Positions 57,556 through 64,000 of a stretch of DNA of 64,000 nucleotides are shown here, piece by piece. Numbering within the stretch: position 1 is the stretch's first letter; every line of letters starts with the position of its first letter. A program made the translations under genes and the position numbers. The notes beneath the pieces were generated by a model, which was not told the origin of the DNA, did no database searches, and worked only from the letters and a program-made list of their open reading frames with translations. This stretch comes from Papilionanthe hookeriana x Papilionanthe teres (taxonomy: Eukaryota > Streptophyta > Magnoliopsida > Asparagales > Orchidaceae). The stretch spans positions 55,912,953-55,976,952 of the forward strand of contig CM040434.1 in assembly GCA_022702705.1 (NCBI GenBank), read 5' to 3'.

Positions 57556-59908
57556 AAGATGATATGATTTACGTGTTGAAGAAAGTGCCAAGTTAGTCTC
57601 ATGACTATTTAGATAAGATTATTTTAGTCTCAGAGTTTATAGAAGTGTCAAATTAGTCCCTAGACTGTTTTAATGGGGCTAAAATAGTCCCCATCCATAT
57701 TAAAAAAGTCTGGAGAATAAATTGATAATTTTATAAGCTTTCGGTCTAAATTGGTCCCTTGCAAAGTGTCAATGGACCGTGCTGACACATTTTTTCTTCA
57801 AGTGTCGTATATTATGTTAAGGAGAAGATTTATGTGGTCAAGCATCAAAATAAAGATCATTAAATTTTTAGTTGTCAAGCCAATAGCCAAGTCACCTATG
57901 TCAACTCCACACAAATCCTTCTTTAATATTCAGCCAAAAATAACTACTAAGAAGAACGTAACGTTATGGTCCTCTACCTGTAGGGGAAGTGAATATACCT
58001 TTAATGTTTCCATGATTAGACCTAACTGTTGAATGGAGGGTTGGATTTGGCATCCTTAATAGAGAATTTGCCGACTTATCCTCACTAGATTTGTTTCATG
58101 TTATAAAAGTCGTGCTTGAGCTAGTGGAGATTTATATTTGTGCTTTGGTTTGCTCCCTCTTGTCAAATTTTAGTGACATTGTCCTTCAGGATTTATGTGA
58201 TTATTTTCCACCTCTGAGGGACATAAAATATGGTGTAAATTCGTGTCTCGGTTTTAACTTCCAAAATTTTCTCCATTATAGAGTGAACCTAACTTAGCAT
58301 GCCAAGTTGAAAAAGCATGTATAAAAGTTGCTTTGAACAAGCCTCCGTTAGGAGGGCCTTAAGATTCATTTTTTTGTACTCTAAAGAAGGAGACGGAGGA
58401 TATATGTGGATAATAGGGCCATCAGTAAGATAACCATCAAATATACACCTTGATGACACCTTGGTGACACCTTGGTGACACCTTGGTGATATAAACCTAT
58501 GCATAAAAATGTGTATTTGACTTTTAAAATGTTATTAACAATGGTAAGGATTTGAGTGTTATGAATTGTAAATATTAAAGTTTAGGTATTAGACATGTAA
58601 ATGAATCCCACCTTTGTTCTTTGATGTGGCATTTGTTATTCCAAATAGTGACCATGAGAGTGATGGAACTCTAAAAGAGTTGAAGGTAGGAAATTTTTAA
58701 TCTTAAATGATAACATAAACTTTTGTACTTAACTTATTTAGATTCCTTATATGTTTTTAATGATTGTGCTTTATTTCTCTTTTCAGCAGAACAAAATATT
58801 TCATTATATGAATTATATTGCATGAATTTCATTTTTATATTGAATTTGTGCATTTACTATACCATGCTTTTAGATTAGTCAGATATATACATACATATTT
58901 GGATAAAGCTTTATAATATAAATACGTAAGGTTAGGGGTGTAATTGATCCAAACTTAATTTGTGAGCTGGCTTGAACTCGACCTGATTAATAGTTTGTGA
59001 GTTGACCTCGTTAATCTTACATGCCAAACTTGAGCCGGCCCCAACTCGACTTGTTAGTTGGTTCATTTTAAAAATAGTAATATAAAATGCATTTAAAATA
59101 GATTAAATTTTAAATAGTTTGAGTATAAATGATTAAAATATTTTAAAATCATATTTTACTTTTGTATATGATATAATTTCTTATTAATTCTTTTTTAATA
59201 ATTTATTTATTCCAAGTCATTTTATGGTAAGAACTATTTGAATTAAAATCCTTTTCACCTTCACGGTAAGCGAGCCGACTCATGAGCTAAGTTAAACTTG
59301 TAGAATTAGACTTAAGCTGGAGCTCAAAGCCGATTAAACTAATCAAGCTCAAACTTGAATCTTGGGTGGCTCGAACCCAACTTGACTCACACTGCTAATA
59401 AAGATCATGTCTCATATCCATCGTAATGCATCATGAGAAGCTCCGATGCTTTAATTATATACTTTTGGGGCATTTGCATACATAACACACAATTCTAATG
59501 TATATACATATTTAACACAAACTTTCAGATTTACATAAATAACAGTCAAATCCATAATATCACATCAAAAATACCACATCTGCTTACTTTTCTGAAGTGA
59601 AATAAATACAAGAAGTTTAGTTAGATATGTAAATACATAAGAATTGAGTGGCATGCATGTAAATATTCCTAATTAGTTTCCTGTTTACGTTTCAGGTGGG
59701 ATTAGCAGTGGTGGTTGTAGAGAGTGCAGTGACATCAATATACATATGCTTTGCAGAAGATCCTTCTCTGATTCAGAGATGGGATGCAGAATTCTTCGAT
59801 CAGATGTCCGAAGCTCTGCACCAGCGCTTGCAATATCGTAGCGCCCGTGCGCGCCAAATTCTCATGCACGACAGATTTGATCAGCGGTCTGATACTCCAT
59901 CACTCTGA
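45867..59908 (+). CDS. Choline-transporter-like protein (SLC44/PNS1 family), 7 exons, 509 aa
   Basis: Exons 45867-45944, 46035-46513, 49356-49539, 49661-49885, 50122-50238, 56992-57225 and 59696-59908 join at GT-AG borders to 1530 bases without an internal stop. The protein has a short acidic N-end, about ten or eleven membrane segments (first four at about residues 50-70, 110-131, 139-160 and 162-183), a possible N-glycan site NIT at 88 in the first loop, and a cytosolic C-end rich in R and Q. Conserved blocks of the family are seen: NLFWTGAVLCNTVHVIVSG, TTSFGSICYGSLFTAAIRTL, CCVDFLFHLVETLVRFFNKY, FNHSARDAWELFQSTGIEAL and CFAEDPSLIQRWD. Members sit in plasma or inner membranes and are linked to choline or related solute transport; the substrate of this one is not shown. 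Length fits the PNS1-like plant members. It appears functional. Confidence 0.92.
46035..46513 (+). CDS. Choline-transporter-like gene, exon 2
   Basis: Residues 27-186, bounded by acceptor TTGCAG and donor GTACTT. It holds membrane segments 1-4 (WLFVFVVHLLAFGSLLFLL first) and ends inside an Arg codon (AG, then G in exon 3). Confidence 0.9.
46709..46950. mobile_element. Intron MITE, copy 1
   Basis: It starts GGGGCATTTACATACATACC and ends with a near reverse complement (GTGTTAGATATGTAAATACA, then GGTATGAATGTTTA). Long imperfect terminal inverted repeats and about 240 bp length fit a foldback-type MITE. Confidence 0.75.
46957..47210. mobile_element. Intron MITE, copy 2
   Basis: GGGGCATTTACGTATATACC at the left and AGAATTGTGTGGTATGTAAG at the right; it lies seven bases after copy 1. 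Confidence 0.75.
49029..49275. mobile_element. Intron MITE, copy 3
   Basis: GAGCATTTACATATGTAGCA at the left and AAGAATTGTGTGCCACATAT at the right. It ends about 80 bases before exon 3. Confidence 0.7.
49356..49539 (+). CDS. Choline-transporter-like gene, exon 3
   Basis: It starts with the last base of Arg 186 and reads FTFSMLVLQKSVKMVRDLPE, then a membrane segment and WWLLV. The donor is GTGAGC. Reading on past it gives a long chance frame that is not coding. Confidence 0.9.
49661..49885 (+). CDS. Choline-transporter-like gene, exon 4
   Basis: 75 codons, phase 0 at both ends: IFSVNLFWTGAVLCNTVHV to AAIRTLRWE. A second in-frame acceptor lies 21 bases upstream (exon start 49640). Confidence 0.9.
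49906..50058. mobile_element. Intron MITE, copy 4 (short)
   Basis: GGGCATCTACTTATATACCA at the left and ACATAAGAATTGAGGTGTAT at the right, with most of the middle missing. It begins 20 bases after exon 4. Confidence 0.65.
50122..50238 (+). CDS. Choline-transporter-like gene, exon 5
   Basis: 39 codons: IRGIRSKIGSNECLLCCVD to FFNKYAYVQ, bounded by acceptor GTATGTAG and donor GTATGA. Confidence 0.92.
50745..50912. mobile_element. Intron MITE, copy 5 (right half)
   Basis: Only the inner part (AAAGTGAAATACACATTTGC) and right end (TGTGCTATGTATGTAAATTT) are recognisable. Confidence 0.5.
51170..51800 (+). pseudogene. RTE-type LINE 3' end (5' truncated)
   Basis: FRYLGSIVQSDGDIDGDVN, LKWRNASSLLCDRKVSLRLK and KMVVRPAMLYGAECWPLKEK, then LSVAEMRMDRWMSG, are the C-terminal part of the RTE reverse transcriptase protein. 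It ends in PHLVGLRLC-like sequence and a (TTG)n tail at 51780-51797, the usual RTE 3' end. 5' truncation is normal for LINE insertions. Two or more shifts make it dead. It is separate from the antisense endonuclease fragment at 43601-44130. Confidence 0.8.
52681..52880. repeat. (TG)n blocks flanking a direct duplication of about 75 bp
   Basis: TG runs at 52682-52703 and 52772-52810, each followed by CCGTCATCTCCACT, CTAGAGTTTCACCTCATGGC and CATCTGCCACGATTCTCTCT. The duplication probably arose by mispairing of the TG runs. Confidence 0.9.
52955..53145. repeat. Diverged tandem duplication of about 110 bp in the L1 5' region
   Basis: TTGCGGTGCTTCGCTGCAGG and CTACGGTGCTTCGCTACAGG, each with the same upstream CGTCGTCTTCGT-like part. 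Confidence 0.7.
53290..54762 (+). pseudogene. L1 ORF1 protein (DUF4283 and zinc knuckle), decayed
   Basis: SYAAVVSAGSEPCFAIVKP opens the protein. Then, with one shift at about 53455, comes FAIVRKFLYGHQKLEIIRKD, and DADYTRIFSRKVIKIDNRFM and KILKWSVDFDPKAESPIIHV give the DUF4283 domain. GKPLKIDSPTFAVTRPSVA leads to a zinc-knuckle remnant GYWQNVEIDSHPPFYSHYSM, FGHNSTTCYRLH, in which the first cysteines are lost. The end is R/G-rich (RTRGRGRGRTKLRRP). In live L1s this protein binds the element RNA. Stops at 53601 and 53929 and other breaks kill it. Confidence 0.7.
54880..55870 (-). pseudogene. Ty3/gypsy integrase remnant (chromovirus-like)
   Basis: On the minus strand, LSTRYISSYEIMEKIRNATY and HNVFHIFLLKKYI are the C-terminal integrase region found in plant chromoviruses, and YKAKYEQIEFEV lies upstream in the expected place. 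DSHLDSGENFKRLSYTTDIQ and YNFPSSNRQTI at about 55560 are the degraded catalytic core. It is an old scrap with many stops, unrelated to the Tat-like elements in this window. Confidence 0.65.
56088..56132. repeat. (GATATA)n microsatellite
   Basis: Head-to-tail GATATA units within intron 5. It makes chance frames with alternating D and I. Confidence 0.9.
56418..56672. mobile_element. Intron MITE, copy 6
   Basis: GGAAATTTAGATACTAACAC at the left and TGTGGTATGCAAGTAAATGC at the right, with the usual inner AATATCAAA/ATGCATGAAAAG parts. It is well diverged. Confidence 0.65.
56730..56940 (+). mobile_element. tRNA-derived SINE
   Basis: A tRNA-like head includes a box B GGTTCAAATCC at 56783 and a plausible box A (TGGTTCATTGGC at 56739). 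A unique body follows, ending in a (AAAAATA)n tail at about 56907-56939. This is the layout of plant SINEs, which are copied with the help of LINE enzymes; LINE remnants lie in the same intron. Confidence 0.75.
56992..57225 (+). CDS. Choline-transporter-like gene, exon 6
   Basis: 78 codons: IAVNGKGFNHSARDAWELF to TAILMGMVL, between acceptor TTGTCTAG and donor GTGAGT. It holds one clear membrane segment (GAVLLMGIILGGLVTG) and the start of the last. Confidence 0.93.
57509..57553. repeat. (GA)n microsatellite
   Basis: Uninterrupted GA run of 45 bases. Confidence 0.97.
58445..58488. repeat. 11-bp minisatellite, 4 units
   Basis: ACACCTTGATG followed by three perfect ACACCTTGGTG units. Confidence 0.95.
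58494..58610. mobile_element. Intron MITE, copy 7 (right half)
   Basis: CTATGCATAAAAATGTGTAT, then TTAAAGTTTAGGTATTAGAC and ATGTAAATGAATCCC. The left terminal repeat is missing. Confidence 0.5.
59467..59672. mobile_element. Intron MITE, copy 8
   Basis: GGGGCATTTGCATACATAAC at the left and AATTGAGTGGCATGCATGTA at the right. It ends about 24 bases before exon 7, within the likely branch-point and acceptor region. Confidence 0.75.
59696..59908 (+). CDS. Choline-transporter-like gene, exon 7 (terminal)
   Basis: 70 codons and TGA: VGLAVVVVESAVTSIYICFA to DTPSL, acceptor GTTTCAG. A polyadenylation-like AATAAA follows at 59924. Confidence 0.93.
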   Translation: MGLAVVVVESAVTSIYICFAEDPSLIQRWDAEFFDQMSEALHQRLQYRSARARQILMHDRFDQRSDTPSL

Positions 59909-60410
59909 TCATAATACAGCCCAAATAAAAAAAGGAAGGGAAAAAGAAATTCCCTAAGTGTAGTTCATTTATATAGATTTGTAATTTTTTTGGGGTTCTC
60001 TATAGTTTCTTTCATCCTGTAATGACTTGCAAGAAAATGTTAATGAAATATCTAGTTGTTTATTTTGGTGAAACTCTCAAACGAGCAGCTCGTGTTCGAT
60101 TTGTTAAAAAATATTACTGTTCGTGTTCGACTTGTTTATATTTCAAACACAAAAAATGAGTTCATGTTAGGCTCGTTAGCATAGCTAGTCAAATACATGT
60201 TCGTGAATGGTCATTTTTGACAACTCTTATCATGGAGCCGTATGATAATAGGGATTGGAGCAAGGTTTAAATCTTATTATTTATATTAAAACATCATTTA
60301 ATATAATTTTATTCTATTTTATTAATTAATAATTTTAATTGATTATAAGTATTTGTAGTCTTGTAGGTATATAATTTTTTTAAAAATATTACTAATTATA
60401 TGTATGTATG

Positions 60411-60449
<39 letters not shown>

Positions 60450-62194
60450 CGAGCTAAAATGAGCTGAACACATACGAATATATATATCGAGCGTGAAAAT
60501 ATTGTTCGTGATTGATTCACAAACTTAATGGATGAATCGAACAAACCAGTGGCCATGGTGGCTGAACAACTGAGTGAGCCATTTGGACAGCCTTACACAG
60601 ATTGTAATGGATTATGTTACTAGTTATAAGCTCAGCAAACCCGTGGCCACGGTCACTGTTGTTGTCATTGATTTTTTTTAGTAATTTCATTTGATGATAT
60701 AATCATATATTGATAGGTTAGTGTCGTTCAATATTATAGAATGAGTTGGTAGTAAGATTGTGAACGAAATGATTTTGAGCCTAGTTTGAGTCATTTTATG
60801 GGTTGTGTCCAATTTTGGGTTATTTGGGGTTGAAATTGAAGATGGCGTGATTTGACTTGAAATCGAAATGAAATGACTTATTGAGATATTTCATTTTGTT
60901 TTAGGTACAAAATCAATAACATTATCTCTTTTCGATTGAGTCAACTCGAGCATCAATAAATTGAAAGCTAATTAAAATTTTATTTGTTTGTGTGTGTATG
61001 TATGTGTGTGTATATCTCTGTGTGTGTGCGTGTATATATATATATATAGAAGAATGGGCCGGGGTGTGAGGCCTCAACTCCCGTTAGGTCTGGAAGCGAC
61101 TTGGTGTGCAAATAATTCAAGTATCATTTGGTTTAAAGCGACACTCAGACACCAGGCGATTCGAACCCGTGATTTGATGAGCCTACAAATTAGTTTTGAT
61201 CTGATCTCTGTATGGCTCGTAAGAAGTTTGATTCTTGCTTTTAGTATATGTATGGGCTCATTTGTGTTGATTCTATCTTGGTTTGAGCTAAAATTCGGAT
61301 CAATTCTTTAGGGATCAAATGTTTTCGAGTAAAATTCATTTCTGGGCAGCTGCAAATATATGCAAAATTAATTGTTTTGCATGCCTTTGCAAGTATGATA
61401 AACTTTTTTATTGCGAGAAGTTCAACATAACCATCTTATAGTAAGTTTAACTTATCATAAAAATATTTGAATATTATTAAGTTATGGCCAAATAGACTAA
61501 TGTGATTGCAGTCTGAAAGAAGTTATAAAAAATACAAAAAAATCCCCCAATAATTTATTAAAAAAAACAAACATAGATTCTTTGAATCTTTCTATAATAA
61601 TTGGATAAGATATATATATATATATATATATATATATTTCTGTAAAAAAATGAAGTGAAACGAGTCATTTATTCTTTTATAGACATTCTAAAGAGATGCC
61701 CGCCACCCATGGAGACTTAAGTCGCAAATATTCTTTCAATTTTCCCTCTCGTTCAAACAAAACAGAGGAATAATAGAGATAGAGAGCAGGAGACAATGGG
61801 AGAGGAAGAGAAATTAAGAGTATAAGAAATCAAGGGAAGGAGTCGAGGCTGACAAGTCCAAAAGTGGGAAAAAGTGGAAGGAAGAAGAGGTGATGTGCTG
61901 AATATTTGTGAACAATTCATTCCATTCCCTTGAGTACATGAGAATGATAAGGTCTCGAGCGGCTTTGTAGACTATCACAAACATCAAACGAGAGAAAAAA
62001 GAAGCTTTGTGCGTGCATACAAGTGCTCAATTGTGCCCTAGCCAACCACTAAAGAAGAAAAGAGGTAGAAGGAAGAGAATAGGGGCGGCGTCGGTGTCTG
62101 GCGATGATGTCTTTATCGAGCGTAGAGGAGGATATGCTGTGGGTATCGTGCAAAGGAAGAGGAAGCAAGAGTTAGACGAAGATATCGTGTGTAG
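59909..62194. other. 3' UTR of the choline-transporter-like gene and intergenic DNA
   Basis: AATAAA at 59924 is a likely polyadenylation signal. The rest holds (TA)n runs (about 60414-60446 and 61608-61638), fragments of a CGAGCT/GTTCGTG-rich repeat (60065-60240, 60450-60545), and at 61060-61170 a stretch with a box-B-like motif on the minus strand (GGGTTCGAATCGCC) that may be a SINE remnant. A frame at 62007-62216 has no recognisable product and is cut by the LTR at 62195. Confidence 0.5.
61060..61175 (-). mobile_element. Possible SINE remnant
   Basis: On the minus strand GGGTTCGAATCGCC fits a box B, and a CTCACACCCCGGCCC end lies next to a (TA)n run. No box A or tail is clear. Confidence 0.3.
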
Positions 62195-64000
62195 TGTTGA
62201 CCTCATTTTTGGTTGAGGTCTAGTTTGTCTTTAGAATAACCCAAGGTCTAGCCATAAGACTCTCCTGATGACTTTCTTAGAAGACTAGTCATGGAACGCT
62301 TTCCCTTAGAAATTTAGACACTTCTTTGCTTCACTGGGAGTTTTTATATGCTTAAGGCCTAACCTCCAGCTTTTGGGATGAAGAGACCAAGCATAAGGAA
62401 ACCCAGGGGAAGTCTCCTATAGGTGGTCAGACCTTAGGATCTACCCTGGGAGGTCTGGAGCTTACACCACACTTACACTACACACTCACAGCCATAAGAC
62501 TCTCCTGGTGACTTTCTTAGAAGACTAGTCATGGAACCCTTTCCCTTAGAAATTTAGACACTTCTTTGCTTCACTGGGAGTTTTCATATGCTTAATGCCT
62601 AACCTCCAGCTTTTGGGAGGAAGAGACCAAGCATAAGGAAACCCAGGGGAAGTCTCCTATAGGTGGTCAGACCTTAGGATCTACCCTGGGAGGTCTGGAG
62701 CTTACACCACACTTACACTACACACTCACAACCCTAAACAAGGCACGTCTCTTTTGATCTCCTAACTCCTTGGAAACTCATGTAAGTGGTTTTCCCAAGC
62801 TCTTAGCCCCAGGCTAGAGTTTGGCTAGTATCAACACATAGAGGACCAAATGAGAGTGACCCTTGGTCCATGGCTCAACCTAAACAATTCCATATTATTC
62901 ACTTTCAACCAATCCTAATTTTTCCAAAATTTCAATTTCTGACCCTTTGCCCATAAACCTACCCAAAATACTCCCAAAACCTTAAAATCCCCCAAAATTT
63001 CCAAAATCACCAAAATTACCTATTTTTCTCCAAAAATCATTCCAAAATACTTCATACCACTCAAATTAACCAAAATTACCCAAAATTGCTGAATTTCCCA
63101 AAAAAATCCGCAAAATGACCAAAATGCCCCTCTTAGCCCAAAATTCCAAAAATTCCCATAAATTCCCAAAACCTCCCAAATATTCCTAATTTTATTTCTC
63201 TCAACTACCATATGACCCAATTTGGCCAATTTAGCCCAATTAAACTAAAAGCTTCAATTTGACCCATTTAACCCAAAAGTGCCCAAATTAAAACCAATGT
63301 TTACTCAATTAACCACAATCTTGCCCAATTTCAATTCCAAACTTTAATTCAACATCTCCAATGACAATCTAAATCAAATTCAAGCTCAAAGTGATCCACA
63401 TTTGAGTTTAATTTCAACATAAATCCAAAATTCTCAATTTTGCCTAAGTGACCCAAAATCCCCAAATTGACCTAACACCAATCAATTTATCCCTAATTTG
63501 AATCCCAAACTTTTTTGTAATAATCACCTAAACTAAAGTGAACCATAAATTACCCCCAATTTGGATCCAAGTCTCACTTAAACCCGCTTGAACAAAATAT
63601 ACCCAATTTTTGCCCAAATTGAACACATCTCCAAAATTCCCCAAATTGATTGCCCGATTCCCCAAATTCTACCCAATTTATGTTGGGAACTCTTTATGAC
63701 ATCCACCTAGACCATTTGGAACCTTCAATTGGCCTTGGACTCACCCTATCCTAACCTAAACCCAAGTTACCCAACTTACCCTAGATTGATCAAATACCAA
63801 ATCAAGCCAAATTGATCCCCCAAATCAATCCAAAACCACTCCAATCCTTCTCTAAACCATTCATGGCAACAATATACACAATATTGCTCAATCACTTGGG
63901 CTCAATTCAAGCTCAAACCCAAGTTAGCTCAATTTGAACCTAAAGTGACTGATCCCAGATAAATATATGTGCACCAAAAACTTGACTACACACCGAATAT
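62195..64000 (+). repeat. Start of another Tat/Ogre-like LTR (diverged; runs off the right edge)
   Basis: It begins TGTTGACCTCATTTTTG like the LTR at 17020 and follows its order: CCTAGCC/TCTAGCC blocks, a TGGCTCAACC block (62870 against 17500), then C/A-rich text full of CCCAAA and CCAAAATT. It is clearly diverged, so it belongs to a different subfamily or is an old copy. Whether it is a solo LTR or part of a full element cannot be seen. Confidence 0.75.
62251..62730. repeat. 240-bp tandem duplication in the U3 of the right-hand LTR
   Basis: GCCATAAGACTCTCCTGATG at 62251 and GCCATAAGACTCTCCTGGTG at 62491 start two 240-base units that differ at only a few sites. The LTR at 17020 has one unit. 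Confidence 0.95.

Larger units (their letters stand above)
57226..59695 (+). other. Intron 6 of the choline-transporter-like gene (2.47 kb)
   Basis: It holds a (GA)n run, an AT-rich repeat with AATTAGTCCCTAGACT-type motifs (57590-57760), an 11-bp minisatellite, MITE copies 7 and 8, and a stretch at about 58937-59395 starting TAGGGGTGTAATTGATCC that looks like a hAT-type non-autonomous element. There is no gene. Confidence 0.6.

Noticed and set aside
62007..62216. 69-residue basic frame
   Set aside because: It runs across the LTR boundary at 62195 and has no recognisable domain.

Overview
The window is nuclear DNA of a flowering plant. It shows AT-rich intergenic sequence, GT-AG introns, a seven-exon SLC44/PNS1-type choline-transporter-like gene, plant-type Ty3/gypsy (Tat/Ogre-like) retrotransposons with a tRNA-Arg primer site, RTE- and L1-type LINE remnants, a PIF/Harbinger remnant, a tRNA-derived SINE and MITEs. 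The sequence does not allow a species call.

Layout. 1-24397 is most of a giant Tat/Ogre-like LTR retrotransposon (element 1): the last 3.3 kb of its 5' LTR, the primer site, an ORF1-like leader region, gag, protease, RT, RNase H, a second (archaeal-type) RNase H, integrase, an extra gene after integrase, a 3' UTR with two tandem-repeat arrays, and a complete 7.38-kb 3' LTR (17020-24397). At 24398 the sequence drops straight into the middle of the gag of a second, older member of the same family (element 2, 24398-39051). The two LTRs of element 1 are nearly identical, while the LTR closing element 2 is clearly more diverged. The simplest reading is that element 1 inserted into the gag of element 2, whose 5' part lies off the left edge.

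The most interesting content is the extra gene after integrase. In both elements it encodes an AlkB-type Fe(II)/2-oxoglutarate dioxygenase domain of the plant ALKBH9/ALKBH10 (RNA m6A eraser) kind, behind a conserved N-terminal domain and directly downstream of a conserved splice-acceptor-like site. A retrotransposon carrying its own RNA-demethylase-like gene would be the candidate new system here.

Many apparent frameshifts, mainly in element 1, fall at CAG/CTG sites read as CGG, CGAG or CTCG. This looks like base-calling error at CHG-methylated cytosines and not only decay, so open frames in the elements should be judged with care. True C-to-T/G-to-A nonsense changes are visible in element 2.

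39052-45866 is flanking DNA with a decayed two-ORF PIF/Harbinger transposon (Myb-like protein plus DDE transposase), an antisense RTE endonuclease fragment, and a possible first-exon fragment of an EI24-like gene on the minus strand. 45867-59908 is the choline-transporter-like gene: 7 exons, 1530 coding bases, 509 residues, no internal stop. Its long introns hold at least seven copies of one MITE family, a SINE, an RTE 3' end, an L1 ORF1 without ORF2 and a gypsy integrase scrap. 59909-62194 is intergenic. At 62195 another, diverged LTR of the same Tat/Ogre-like superfamily begins and runs off the right edge.
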